Shown: positions 27,101 through 34,892, counted from the first letter of the stretch. The stretch: 37,032 nt of DNA from DATFKA01 sp042095835 (GCA_042095835.1 JBELML010000052.1:1-37032), one strand, 5' to 3'. Translations and numbers: made by a program. Notes: generated from the sequence alone by a model not told the origin.

Positions 27101-27341
27101 CATCGATAGAGTAGCTTCCGTCCAGGTCGGTAACGGCCCCCGTTGAAGTTCCTTTGATCACTACGGTTACCCCAATCAGTGGCTCCCCGTTTTCAGCAGA
27201 AGTTACTGTACCTGTAATAGGTATGACTTCGGCTGCGCCGTTTGTATTTCCTTGAGAAAGGAAAGGAAGGCATAGCAACAAAACTGCTAGACAGTAGGTC
27301 CATACAGAATTATTGAAATAATTGTTTAATTTCACTTTCAT
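24114..27341 (-). CDS. susC: SusC/RagA family TonB-dependent outer-membrane transporter
   Basis: A 1075-residue outer-membrane importer for oligosaccharides. In order it has an N-terminal signal (hydrophobic CLAVLLLCLPFLSQG), a carboxypeptidase-regulatory-like domain (ITGTVTSAENGEPLIGVTVV, about 42-125), a TonB box and plug (DEVLVVGYGT near 119; then LKDAASAAIYGSRGANGVI near 221) and a 22-strand barrel ending RSFTFGLNVNF. Length and layout are typical. It is followed by susD. In this locus it probably imports oligo-alginate under TonB power. The upstream gap holds a plus-strand terminator that could end an antisense RNA. Confidence 0.95.
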   Translation of the reverse strand: MKVKLNNYFNNSVWTYCLAVLLLCLPFLSQGNTNGAAEVIPITGTVTSAENGEPLIGVTVVIKGTSTGAVTDLDGSYSIDAAADDILIYSYTGMREQEVEVAGRSVIDITLEVNDELLDEVLVVGYGTRKRSHNTGAIAQVGGTDIAAIQANRVDDALAGKLAGVLIQNQDGAPGADPKIQIRAASSISGDSDPLIVVDGYPISGSLATINPNDIESLEVLKDAASAAIYGSRGANGVILVTTKKGKSGKASISYNAYVSTSSRYVKDNINPTSGEWATTIENGIADGTFDVSEVDPDLFNYRLNAFKNSPDVQAVEDWLFRSGSSTSHDLSISGGSDDVNYYASVGYLNTQGIVINQGFERYNARINVDAKLSDRFRTGININGFVGDREIVGHDMRDLLRAYSVHPIYHTEESIAFVQQLDQQAQSLGYSSFDSGFRGGSSAPWNSSIYTLQPGMTAQDWHYGRSGNGIGGSGDAGPATKLDNTDRFQKTYFGNVSSYLQYSIVDGLSIKTVLGGDIRDTRDFFWRGLEFDSRARTTQTRLNQNDVKRSSVLSETTLNFAKTFGRHDLSAVAGMEFQNFYISGIALNGTNVPFGQPQNFALLDPADISVSERKEIIARRSVFGRINYAYDNRYLASVSLRRDGDSRFGANNRFETFPAISLGWNVHNEAFYNSDFLTDLKLRFSNGSLGTTSFLGAYNSLSLLNPQASVFGNAFLIPSDIANPDLTWQTNTETNYGINLGFLGNRFTIGIDYYTSNIEDILINQSVSEVLGTTSIALNSGDVKSSGVELELGAALVNNSDFRWDVSANLSTVNTEITDLGGLTELAPTIYGQSGRGPVFRNYVGGEIGEMWGLETIGMVEMEWVEDPTRNNGINSGESYVVDQNGDGVIDRTRTVEEGGDLVKIGQNTPDFYWGLNTQMTFRNFDVSLQFQGAQGGDVFNIDPLYYNSQWGGRLRDSFDSEGDGIADHNGQHYARNRDQTDAMIQDASYLALRNMTIGYTLKPDVVSKAGLGSVRIYAAATNLLYLMGDDYTSFNPEGIETTNGGYLGPTTYGVQVGASPVVRSFTFGLNVNF

Positions 27342-27369
27342 AATTAATTATTTGATAATGTTTTTTTTG

Positions 27370-27394
27370 GCTCGCCGCATGGCGGGCTTTTTTT
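27370..27394 (+). terminator. Plus-strand terminator inside the susC leader
   Basis: GCTCGCC and GGCGGGC pair across a GCAT loop and are followed by seven T on the plus strand. The one G-U pair works only in plus-strand RNA; on the minus strand it is an A-C mismatch and has no U-tract. It would end an RNA running rightward, antisense to the susC start region. No plus-strand gene precedes it. Confidence 0.6.
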
Positions 27395-27798
27395 CTAATA
27401 CCGTCTATCTCGAAACAAACTTCATTTCGAATATCTTTAATCCCAATTGCATTTCTTGTTAAATCTTTTAGCGACAACAACAGCACGTAATCATAGTGTT
27501 ATATCAAAACTATTTGATTACTTTCCTAATTGTATTTTATATATTCAATTGAAACGAGACTAGCGCTGGGCCTGCCAATTGAAAGCATAAATACACTTCT
27601 CGAAGTGGTCTAAGTAATGGTCTTCCCGTTAGAAAACAACATAGGATTTCCAGCCTATTGTATACTAACACTAGGAAATTTCACCTACTACTTTTGCTAA
27701 AAGCTAAGTCAATTTAGTGCTTCATAAATGGTGAGTGTTTTAGTTAAAAAATATTTTTATTCGTCTGTTTATTCAAAGTCCTCCGATAAATACCAGAT
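27395..27798. other. Leader and promoter region of susC
   Basis: No gene is seen here. On the minus strand TAGTTTTG (27512-27505) fits the Bacteroidota -7 consensus TAnnTTTG and would give a leader of about 150 bases, but no strong -33 element lies at the right distance, so this is tentative. A small inverted repeat CACTTC/GAAGTG with a 2-base spacer lies at 27594-27607 and could be an operator. No copy of the GntR half-site pair at 28562 was found here. Confidence 0.35.
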
Positions 27799-28530
27799 TT
27801 AAACATGGCCATTCCCATCAATTTTATTTAAAGTCTGGCTATACTCGGTTACATCGTGCAGATGTGCTTTCATGGCAGCAGCAGCCTTCTCTGGCTCTTG
27901 GTTAATGATATGATTAAAGATCATTTGGTGTTCATCCAAGGCTTTATTCGTTTTTCGATCGTTACATATTTCATGCTCGATGAAACTGCTGATAATATCA
28001 GGTGTAATGATCATCATGAGCGATTTCAAAACGGTATTCTTACTGGCTTCTGCTATTTTTAAATGGAATAGCAAGTCTTCTTCCATGGCTTGCTCACCAC
28101 TTTTCACCTTTTCTTCATAGTTCACGAGTGCTACTCTGATATTCTCAATATCTTCTTCGGTTCTACGAGAAGCAGCGAAATGAGCAGATTGGGTTTCGAG
28201 GAGCACTCTTGTTTCTACCAAAGACACAAAGTCACTATTTTCTATTTTCAAGACATCTGTGATTAAACCTTCTAGAGCTGTAAGGCCCATTCCAGCTACA
28301 ATGGTGCCGCTTTGAGGTAATGTTTTTAGAATTCCATAGAACTCCAATTTCTTAATAGCGTCTCTAACGCTTGTTCTACCGACGCCCAATTTTTCTGATA
28401 ACTTACGCTCAGGAGGTAGCCGATCACCCGCTTTTAATTGACCAGAAGTAATCAACTCTTTGATTTGTCGAATAATCTTGTCAACGGGCGTTTCTACTTT
28501 TATTTCCTGAAAATTATTGAGTACATCCAT
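27799..28530 (-). CDS. GntR-family regulator, FadR/FCD subgroup
   Basis: A transcription factor of about 243 residues. An N-terminal winged helix-turn-helix (LKAGDRLPPERKLSEKLGVG, then RTSVRDAIKKLEF) is followed by an all-helical FCD effector domain with candidate metal-site residues in LLFHLKIAEAS, DEHQMIFNHI and KAHLHDV. I chose the ATG at 28530: the frame continues to 28590, but the extra residues would translate a palindromic operator. Related UxuR/ExuR-type regulators respond to uronates. Its place at the head of the alginate locus, same strand, suggests control of susC and the catabolic genes by a uronate-type signal, and self-control through the site at 28562. Confidence 0.85.
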   Translation of the reverse strand: MDVLNNFQEIKVETPVDKIIRQIKELITSGQLKAGDRLPPERKLSEKLGVGRTSVRDAIKKLEFYGILKTLPQSGTIVAGMGLTALEGLITDVLKIENSDFVSLVETRVLLETQSAHFAASRRTEEDIENIRVALVNYEEKVKSGEQAMEEDLLFHLKIAEASKNTVLKSLMMIITPDIISSFIEHEICNDRKTNKALDEHQMIFNHIINQEPEKAAAAMKAHLHDVTEYSQTLNKIDGNGHV

Positions 28531-28561
28531 AATAATGATTATCAGTTTTTGGTTGCCCTTG

Positions 28562-28577
28562 AATTGGTCAACCAATT
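28562..28577. promoter_or_regulatory. Operator candidate for the GntR regulator
   Basis: Perfect inverted repeat AATTGGT-CA-ACCAATT, 32-47 bases upstream of the regulator's start codon. It agrees with the UxuR/ExuR-type consensus TTGGTnnACCAA. Two direct repeats TTTTTGGTT (28544-28552 and 28576-28584) flank it. Autoregulation is the likely function. Confidence 0.65.
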
Positions 28578-28590
28578 TTTGGTTTAGCAA

Positions 28591-28826
28591 ATCTATACTT
28601 ATTTTTTTTATTTACAAATTTTTCAACTTAAAAACCTATGATTCACCTGTTTTGATTTTGAAAACACCCCAGAAGAGAAATATTCAGTAGAAATTTTAAT
28701 TGAATACTATATCGGATTGCTTTGTAAAAGGTATTTTCCCTACTTTTAAAATCGGTGAAACAGAAAGGTCGTCATCAGCAATTATATCTATTTCTCCATT
28801 TATAATATCGATCACTCCTCCAAAAT
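28591..28826. other. Divergent intergenic region, nothing clear
   Basis: A/T-rich sequence between the GntR regulator and the divergent SDR chimera. It should contain promoters for both, but I could not identify a convincing -33/-7 pair. No repeats or RNA genes were recognised. Confidence 0.4.
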
Positions 28827-29571
28827 ATGTTAGCAATAGATTTAACAGATAAAATCGCTGTTGTCACGGGCAGCACCCAAGGCTTAGGTTTGGGCATTAC
28901 GCGTATGTTAGCTAAAGCTGGATGCCATGTGGCAGGTTGTGGCTTGGATGCACCAGATAGCAAGCAGGCCAAATCCTTTTTGGAAACGGTTAGAAAAGAG
29001 AGACGATCGGTTTACTATGAACAAGTTGACCTCAAAAAGCAAGATCGGATACCTCAATTCATCACTAATGCCAAAGAGCAGCTCGGTAGTATTGATATTC
29101 TCATCTCTAATGCAGGAAAAAACATGTTCTCTGCACCAGAGGAAAGCACCTTAGGTTTCTGGGAAGAAGACAATCACCTCAACCTTAGGTCTCACTGGTT
29201 ATTAAGCAAAGCTTGCTATGAAGATCTGAAGACCAACAATGGCTTTATCCTTTTAATGACCTCTAATCATGCTTATGGTACTTTACTCAACTGCTTTCCC
29301 TATAACGTATCAAAAGCCGGTATAGTAGGCATGGTAAAAGCCTTGGCCATTTTTGATCCGCAAACCGGAAATCAGATGACAAAGTGGAATTCCCAAAATG
29401 GAGAATGCTTGCAAAGTATTGCAGTGCCAGCTCAGGTGACCAGTTGTTGTTTTGGCGGCCCTGAGCTTGATCGACTCTTCATTACTACCGCTCGCATTGG
29501 TAGAAGTACAACATAATCAGGACTTATTCGCTGGTGGCCATCACTTAGCCACCAATAATGACCGTAGGTAG
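28827..29571 (+). pseudogene. Chimeric SDR :: SMP-30 lactonase remnant
   Basis: The open frame 28827-29516 codes for 229 residues. The first 175 or so are a short-chain dehydrogenase: TGSTQGLG (near residue 15), SNAGKN near 94 and YNVSK with the catalytic Tyr/Lys near 158. They stop just after helix 5 (VKALAI). The next part, including VPAQVTSCCFGGPELDRLF and ITTAR, is the C-terminal end of an SMP-30/gluconolactonase (regucalcin-like) protein. The joint lies at about 29350-29370, in frame. After ITTARIG the frame is wrong, and the +1 frame continues with QHNQDLFAGGHHLA, a typical SMP-30 end, running into the PAAR gene's 3' end. So a deletion fused two neighbours and a further frameshift followed. 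Function as an enzyme is very unlikely. Confidence 0.75.
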
Positions 29572-29844
29572 GCCACTCACAATCTGCCCGCCGTGCGCAG
29601 TAGTATCGCCTATACGGGCAGCAGGTCTACCTGCAATCATGACGGTAGCTGATCCTCTGACAATTGTATCTGGTGGCCCTACGCAAGTACACAAATCACC
29701 CATCACTGCGGCAGGTATTTTACCAATCAAAACATTGGGAACGCCTGGTCCTACGATTGGCCCACCTACATGAGGAATAGGAGGAAGTCCAGGAGTCTGC
29801 ATTGGACAGGCATGCATATCTGTTAATCTAGCTGCTGGTGGCAT
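29545..29844 (-). CDS. PAAR-domain spike-tip protein
   Basis: A 99-residue PAAR protein that caps the VgrG spike of a type VI secretion (or related contractile) system. It starts MPPAARLTDMHACPM and has repeated glycine/proline-rich hairpins (GGPIVGPGVPNVLIGKIPAA, DTTAHGGQIVSGLPTVIIGG) with His/Cys candidates for zinc binding. It is a bare PAAR domain with no effector extension. It follows VgrG by 28 bases. Its last bases overlap the frameshifted tail of the chimeric pseudogene on the other strand. Confidence 0.9.
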   Translation of the reverse strand: MPPAARLTDMHACPMQTPGLPPIPHVGGPIVGPGVPNVLIGKIPAAVMGDLCTCVGPPDTIVRGSATVMIAGRPAARIGDTTAHGGQIVSGLPTVIIGG

Positions 29845-29872
29845 ATTTCTCTTTTTTAATTTTGTGCACTAC

Positions 29873-31657
29873 TTAATTGATCAGGACCATTGCCCCTTTC
29901 ACCACTGTCTGGCCGTTAGCAGATAATTCTGCTTGGGCATTTCCCTTAGCGGCAAAACCAACTTTTGCATTATTCTTAATATTTAGGCCGGAAATATTGA
30001 TGTCAGCTTTAGCATCTTGGCTAATATAAGTATCGGCCGCTATCTTAATATTACCCTTAGCTTTCAGCACGATATCCTTGTTGGAATCGAGGGTGATGCC
30101 AGACCTATTCAGGATCACTTTATTTCGATTCTTATCCAATAGCTCAATACTACTATCCTGATCGCTCAAAATAATCCGGTTTTTCCCAGGCGTTTCAATC
30201 ATGATATCTCTTTTTTCCTCATCGAAAGTAATCTTGAGTTGATTTCTCGTCACGATTGCTTTGATGCTATTTTTATCTTTAGGATGGAAAGGTGCAGGAT
30301 GCTTTAAACTATGGAGCATTCCTAATATTACTGCACAGCGTGGATCTCCGTTGATAAATCCAACAATCACCTCATCATTTATTTCTGGCATAAAAAAGCT
30401 CCCAGCCTTTTGGCTTGCATAGAAGTTCGATAGTCGTGCCCATATCCCTGTACCATTTGGATCACTCATCGGTACATTTACTAAAATTCTGAATAATCTA
30501 TCTGGATCATCTTCAATCTTTTGAACTGTACCAACGTGGAGACCTGCCACACCAGGAATTAACCCTGAAGCCAAAGCAGCAGCTCCAGTTTGCTTGGCAT
30601 GCTCTTCCTTTTGCAAACCAATAGTTGCTTCGGTTCGCCAATCGCCATTAGTAATCGTATGTACTACACCAGCTACATAAGCATTTCCATTAAATCGATT
30701 ACCAAAACCTTTCAGTTCAAGTAAGTCATCTGGATAGACATCGGCATTTCCAAAAAACTCCACATAACCTGTAATACTAGACATTCGAGCCTTTAAGAGC
30801 TGCGCATCTGCCCAGCTTTTGAGTTCCGTCTGATCAATAGAAGCAGAAGATTGTAGTTGAAAATCCTTGATATTTAGTACCTCTGCTAGCGTTTTGCCAG
30901 AGATATCACCTTGGTGGTTAAGACTAGGTTCTTTGGATTTTCCTTGAATTACTTTTTGGGATTTGACATCCCAGCTTTTACTCAGAACATCTTGCATTTG
31001 ATTTTCTGCATCCAAATTCAAATCAAAGTCCAAGACGTTTTCTCCAAAATTTAGCTGATAGACAGGCTTAGTGCTTAGAGAAGGCTTGTCTACTTTTACC
31101 TCTCCATCTTTATTGGTGATCATTAATCCATTGGCTTCCGCTCTACTACAAATAAAGTCCCAATCTGTCGCGTAATATTGAACCTGGGTAGGATACTTGT
31201 GGGTAGTCGCCTTTACCTTGGCTTCCAATCCGTTAGCCTTAATCAATTCTTGTATAATATCTGCGTCTGTTTTTTGCTCAAAGTATTTACTCTTTCTACC
31301 CAAAGTCATTTTCAAACTCTTATCTGCACAAGAGATTTGCAATTCTGAGGTGGCACCACCTCTAGCTTTGATACCTTGGCTAATAATGACTCCTTTAAAG
31401 ATAGACTTCGTAGAATGCTCATAACCCGCTAGGATTTCAATCTCATTTCCTGGTACAAAATATTTAGATTCACTCGCTTTGAAACCTTGGGTAAGCCTAT
31501 TTCCATCTAATAGTGCTACGGTAGCCCTCGATACGCGATTAATCGTTCGCTCTACTTTACAAGAAACCAACATAAAATCATCATCAATCGGCTTTCCATT
31601 AATTTCCATTTTAAGTAGTACTAGGGTATTGTTGGGTCTTCCTCGATCATCTGCCAT
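29873..31657 (-). CDS. vgrG: VgrG spike protein (type VI secretion tip)
   Basis: A 594-residue spike protein. Residues 1 to about 370 form the gp27-like domain (YYATDWDFICSRAEANGLM near 172). Residues of about 375-455 are the gp5-type OB fold (VGTVQKIEDDPDRLFRILV, EINDEVIVGFINGDPRCAV). The rest is a repetitive beta-helix tail (ITLDSNKDIVLKAKGNIKI). It pairs with the PAAR protein 28 bases downstream. No sheath, tube, baseplate or ATPase genes and no recognisable effector are in the window, so this is an orphan spike module. Membership of the Bacteroidota type VI system (T6SSiii) is likely but not proved. Confidence 0.9.
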   Translation of the reverse strand: MADDRGRPNNTLVLLKMEINGKPIDDDFMLVSCKVERTINRVSRATVALLDGNRLTQGFKASESKYFVPGNEIEILAGYEHSTKSIFKGVIISQGIKARGGATSELQISCADKSLKMTLGRKSKYFEQKTDADIIQELIKANGLEAKVKATTHKYPTQVQYYATDWDFICSRAEANGLMITNKDGEVKVDKPSLSTKPVYQLNFGENVLDFDLNLDAENQMQDVLSKSWDVKSQKVIQGKSKEPSLNHQGDISGKTLAEVLNIKDFQLQSSASIDQTELKSWADAQLLKARMSSITGYVEFFGNADVYPDDLLELKGFGNRFNGNAYVAGVVHTITNGDWRTEATIGLQKEEHAKQTGAAALASGLIPGVAGLHVGTVQKIEDDPDRLFRILVNVPMSDPNGTGIWARLSNFYASQKAGSFFMPEINDEVIVGFINGDPRCAVILGMLHSLKHPAPFHPKDKNSIKAIVTRNQLKITFDEEKRDIMIETPGKNRIILSDQDSSIELLDKNRNKVILNRSGITLDSNKDIVLKAKGNIKIAADTYISQDAKADINISGLNIKNNAKVGFAAKGNAQAELSANGQTVVKGAMVLIN

Positions 31658-32283
31658 TTGTTGGTATTTTGAATTTTAGGTAATCTATTTCAGGTCCCAC
31701 ATCGTTTTACCAGTGCTCAAAAGTGTCTATACCGCTCCTCCGCTAAAGTTTTTGGCGGCAGGCGAGCTGCATCAACTACGCCTTTCTTACGGCAAAGGCA
31801 GGACTATTGACTTGCTTAAGATAAGCAAAATAAAGGAGCGTGATTACATTAAACCTTTCTCCTGAGTTACAAAAGAATAAAGTACCGATCACTAGATCTG
31901 CTAGGACAATCCTTACAACTTTCCGTAAACTTGTCCTAATCTGCGCAATTGATCGATTATGGGTGGTTGAATGGACAATACTTTCCGCTTCAGCATAAAC
32001 AAATCCTCGCACGTACTCATCGGGACTTTACTCGCGCTCAATAGCCCGACACCCGTTTCGCAAGCACTGAGGGTGACCATATCTGTAAGAAATATTGACC
32101 GATAAATATGCCTACTATAAAGTCTGACAGCTTATGTTGTATCTTCAACTCTGCAAAAAACAGCGTATCGCATAACAAAAATTAATATGTATAAATTACA
32201 ATGTATTAGCACTTGGATAGAATAAATACCCGATATTGATATCTACAGAAATATTAATAACAAGATCACCGAAATCCTACATC
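31658..32283. other. Intergenic, two small inverted repeats
   Basis: No gene is supported here. GCCTTT/AAAGGC forms a stem with an 8-base loop near 31782-31801. AGGACAA/TTGTCCT at 31903-31937, with inner TTAC/GTAA, is a second inverted repeat. A 78-codon open frame on the minus strand (31776-32012) has no recognisable content. The region must contain divergent promoters for vgrG and the membrane protein at 32284. Confidence 0.4.
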
Positions 32284-33384
32284 ATGAAAAATAAAAACTT
32301 CGACAAACTCCTTTCTCTCATCAAACGCTACCAAGCTATCCTGTGGCTAGGTGCTTTTATTTTCATATGTTCCTTAGTGGCTTCGCTTTGGATTTATTAT
32401 CATTATGAGGGACACCCTAAAGAAAGCTATTGGTTTCAAGTTGCCGACTTTTTCATGAATATCAGCCAGACTATTTTAGGTACAGTGGTGATTGGTGGAG
32501 GCTTAGGAAGTATCGTCAACTTTATCTTTGAGGAGCAGAAAAAGGAAGAGGAAGCAGTGATGGAACGACTCCGAAGGATGCAAGAGAGTCGAGATAAGCG
32601 CAGGCAGTTTCGTAAAGAGATGCGAGACAAACTACAGAGCGTCTACGATAATGTAGCACTAGCGCGGGCACTCATTCAGTCGCACCGCTCCGCCAAAACC
32701 TACGGCGATCAAATCAGAGATCAGATCATGCCCGGCGAGATCGCCCTCCAAGATTTCAAAAGAGAATTGGTCGAACTGGGAGACCAAGCCCCTATTAAAT
32801 ATCCAGCTGAGCTACTGATTAGTCTCACCTATATGGCTGCCTACCTAAGCGCCCTGATCAAGGAATTTGGACAACACTACGTCGATATCGCTAATCTCCA
32901 GAACTACCAAGATGTATTAGCCAACCGCAGGCGCAATGTATTTGCAGATGTACTCGAAACCCAAGAGCAGTCTAAACATGAGGATTATGACAAACAGACC
33001 TTCCTAGAGCAGGCAGACCAGCTTTTCCAAAGTCAATCTGTGCCCAATCGCATGGAGGCCGTTTGGGAAGCGATGGAGCGCCTAGACTATATCTGGGATT
33101 TTATTGCCGACCTCAGAGATGAAAAAGGGAAAACTTCTCTTTACCAGACCTATTTTGTTGATCATCATTTTCATTGTCTACGCATTCTTCAGGATAAAGA
33201 CGCCAGCATCAATGAGAAGCTTTGTAGGAAGAAAGATTTTAAACACTACCTCAAAGTACAGGAAGGGCTTGTCGAGAAAAAGCATAGCGAACAGCCCATC
33301 ACGAAGCACGATTCACTGACAAGGACGATTATGATTAAGGGATTGGGCTTTGATTTTGAAGTGATGGGCAGGAGCCAAACCTAG
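32284..33384 (+). CDS. Membrane coiled-coil protein of unknown function
   Basis: A protein of about 366 residues, not recognised. Starting at the ATG at 32284 (upstream frame to 32236 is non-coding-like), it has two N-terminal membrane segments: about 19-37 (WLGAFIFICSLVASLWIYY) and about 58-78 (ISQTILGTVVIGGGLGSIV). A strongly charged helix follows (FEEQKKEEEAVMERLRRMQ, then RDKRRQFRKEM), probably coiled coil, and then a helical cytoplasmic domain. The layout suggests a membrane-anchored sensor, scaffold or defence-type protein, but nothing identifies it. It is divergent from vgrG; an immunity role is possible from position only. Confidence 0.7.
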   Translation: MKNKNFDKLLSLIKRYQAILWLGAFIFICSLVASLWIYYHYEGHPKESYWFQVADFFMNISQTILGTVVIGGGLGSIVNFIFEEQKKEEEAVMERLRRMQESRDKRRQFRKEMRDKLQSVYDNVALARALIQSHRSAKTYGDQIRDQIMPGEIALQDFKRELVELGDQAPIKYPAELLISLTYMAAYLSALIKEFGQHYVDIANLQNYQDVLANRRRNVFADVLETQEQSKHEDYDKQTFLEQADQLFQSQSVPNRMEAVWEAMERLDYIWDFIADLRDEKGKTSLYQTYFVDHHFHCLRILQDKDASINEKLCRKKDFKHYLKVQEGLVEKKHSEQPITKHDSLTRTIMIKGLGFDFEVMGRSQT

Positions 33385-33480
33385 ATAGTCTATTAAGCAG
33401 CCTGAGCTAGCGCTACCCACTAACTTTTATACTGAAGCTGTTTAAAGATTCCTTGTTGGGCTATCAAAAACATCTTTTAA

Positions 33481-33546
33481 GGCTACTCTTCGTTAAAAAG
33501 CCTCATCTATGCGGTGCATAGCTTGCGTTTTTTGCCTCGATTAGCC
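33481..33546. repeat. Imperfect long hairpin
   Basis: Outer arms GGCTA (33481) and TAGCC (33546) enclose matched A-rich and T-rich blocks around a perfect 6-base core stem CTATGC/GCATAG with a GGT loop (33507-33521). It resembles in plan the palindrome at 7268-7430 but not in sequence. It lies between two plus-strand genes and may act as a terminator or be a palindromic repeat. Confidence 0.4.
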
Positions 33547-33577
33547 TCAAAATATTGTTTTCTCGCCTGTAACAGAA

Positions 33578-33594
33578 AACCTTAGACAACTTCA
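33578..33594. repeat. 17-base repeat, copy 2
   Basis: AACCTTAGACAACTTCA, identical to 2153-2169, where it marks the break of the hydrolase remnant. Here it lies 33 bases before the GTG start of the AraC-type gene, just after a hairpin. Confidence 0.35.
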
Positions 33595-33627
33595 CTATCT
33601 TGGCTATTATCAACTGACTGAATCATT

Positions 33628-34797
33628 GTGAACATCGACTTCGTCTCTATCCTGCTCATTTTAGGTATTGGTCAATGCCTATTCTTGATGCTGATTATTT
33701 TGGTTAATCAGCAATCGAATAAACAAGCCAATTATTTACTTGGAGGTCTGTTGTTTGCTTTCCTGTGGTATCAGGTAGAATTCTTTTTATTACGACATAC
33801 TTTGGATGCGCGAATACCTTTTATCTATAGCACGAGGTATGGTTCCTGGCTAATTGTTGGGCCATTGATCCTATTATATACTAGAGCTATTCTGATAAAA
33901 GGATATCGGCTCCGCAGAAGAGATGCCTGGCATTTTTTACCTTTTTTGGTCTTTACCATCATCCTTCCCATTCTATTCAACGACATTATCACGAATCGAG
34001 CTACCGATTATGGTATGCTCACCGTTTTTGATACTTGGAATAGAGAACCGATTACGGCCAAGCACTATCTCTATGCCTACATTTTTCTCCTACAATTTCT
34101 ACATGCGCTGATTTATCTATGGGTAGCTTATCGAGAGACCAAGCGCCTCTTGAATTCAGCAAAAAGCTTCCACTCGAACATTCCCATTCAAAACCTGAGG
34201 TCTCTGCAATTTTTGTACGCAGGTTTGGTCTTGATCATCCTACTATGTTCTGGTTTTGTCTGCTATCAGTTCTTGACAACCATGTGGAGAAGGACCTTTG
34301 ATTATTTTTATGTACTTCCTACGCTCCTACTCATCTTTGGTATTGCCTACCGCACGATGCGCTACCCCAACTCTATTTTACTACTACAAGAAGAAGTCAA
34401 AGCACTAAAGTACGCCAAATCGGGCCTTACTCCACAAGCAAAGAAAAGCCTCCTGAAAGCATTAGAGCAGCAACTTGCGGTAGAAAAAATATACCATAAA
34501 GCAGACTTGCGATTAGCAGATCTAGCCGAGGAACTCCACATCTCCAAGCACAACCTCTCTCAGGTCATCAACGAACAGCTGCACAAAAATTTCTTCGACC
34601 TCATCAATGGTTATCGAATCCAGGAAGCTAAGCAGCTCATCGAAACCCAAACTGAAAGTACCCTCTTGGAGATTGCCTATCAAGTGGGTTTTAATAGCAA
34701 AAACTCTTTTAATAATGCCTTTAAGAAAAACGTGGGAATGACGCCTTCGGCCTTTCGAAAGAGTCTAGGCGTCCTCTCGCAAAGCGCTAATCGTTAA
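33628..34797 (+). CDS. AraC-family regulator with N-terminal membrane domain
   Basis: A 389-residue protein starting with GTG (no better ATG upstream). The first 240 or so residues contain about seven hydrophobic helices (for example FVSILLILGIGQCLFLMLII). The C-terminal 110 residues are an AraC-type DNA-binding domain with two helix-turn-helix units: LRLADLAEELHISKHNLSQV and LLEIAYQVGFNSKNSFNNAF, then KKNVGMTPSAFRKS. Such membrane-embedded AraC proteins are common in Bacteroidota. The ligand and targets are unknown. The next gene on the same strand encodes a YceI-TPR protein after a gap of about 95 bases, so it may be a target. Confidence 0.85.
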   Translation: MNIDFVSILLILGIGQCLFLMLIILVNQQSNKQANYLLGGLLFAFLWYQVEFFLLRHTLDARIPFIYSTRYGSWLIVGPLILLYTRAILIKGYRLRRRDAWHFLPFLVFTIILPILFNDIITNRATDYGMLTVFDTWNREPITAKHYLYAYIFLLQFLHALIYLWVAYRETKRLLNSAKSFHSNIPIQNLRSLQFLYAGLVLIILLCSGFVCYQFLTTMWRRTFDYFYVLPTLLLIFGIAYRTMRYPNSILLLQEEVKALKYAKSGLTPQAKKSLLKALEQQLAVEKIYHKADLRLADLAEELHISKHNLSQVINEQLHKNFFDLINGYRIQEAKQLIETQTESTLLEIAYQVGFNSKNSFNNAFKKNVGMTPSAFRKSLGVLSQSANR

Positions 34798-34892
34798 GGC
34801 AAAAAGGGTAAATCTGATCGGATAAGGCGACAAACCGCTATCTCCGCTACATATTTAGGGAAACAATTTCATTGATTTTTAAAATCTTTCTA

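Noticed and set aside
28531..28590. N-terminal extension of the GntR regulator
   Set aside because: It would translate the palindromic operator at 28562-28577; the ATG at 28530 fits the family's start.
27799..28590. The alginate regulator as a divergent controller of the SDR/SMP-30 genes only
   Set aside because: The divergent gene is a decayed chimera, while the regulator heads the same-strand alginate genes; control of the latter is the simpler reading.
31776..32012. 78-codon open frame on the minus strand upstream of vgrG
   Set aside because: No recognisable content, no good start context, and it lies across an inverted repeat (31903-31937). It looks like intergenic sequence.
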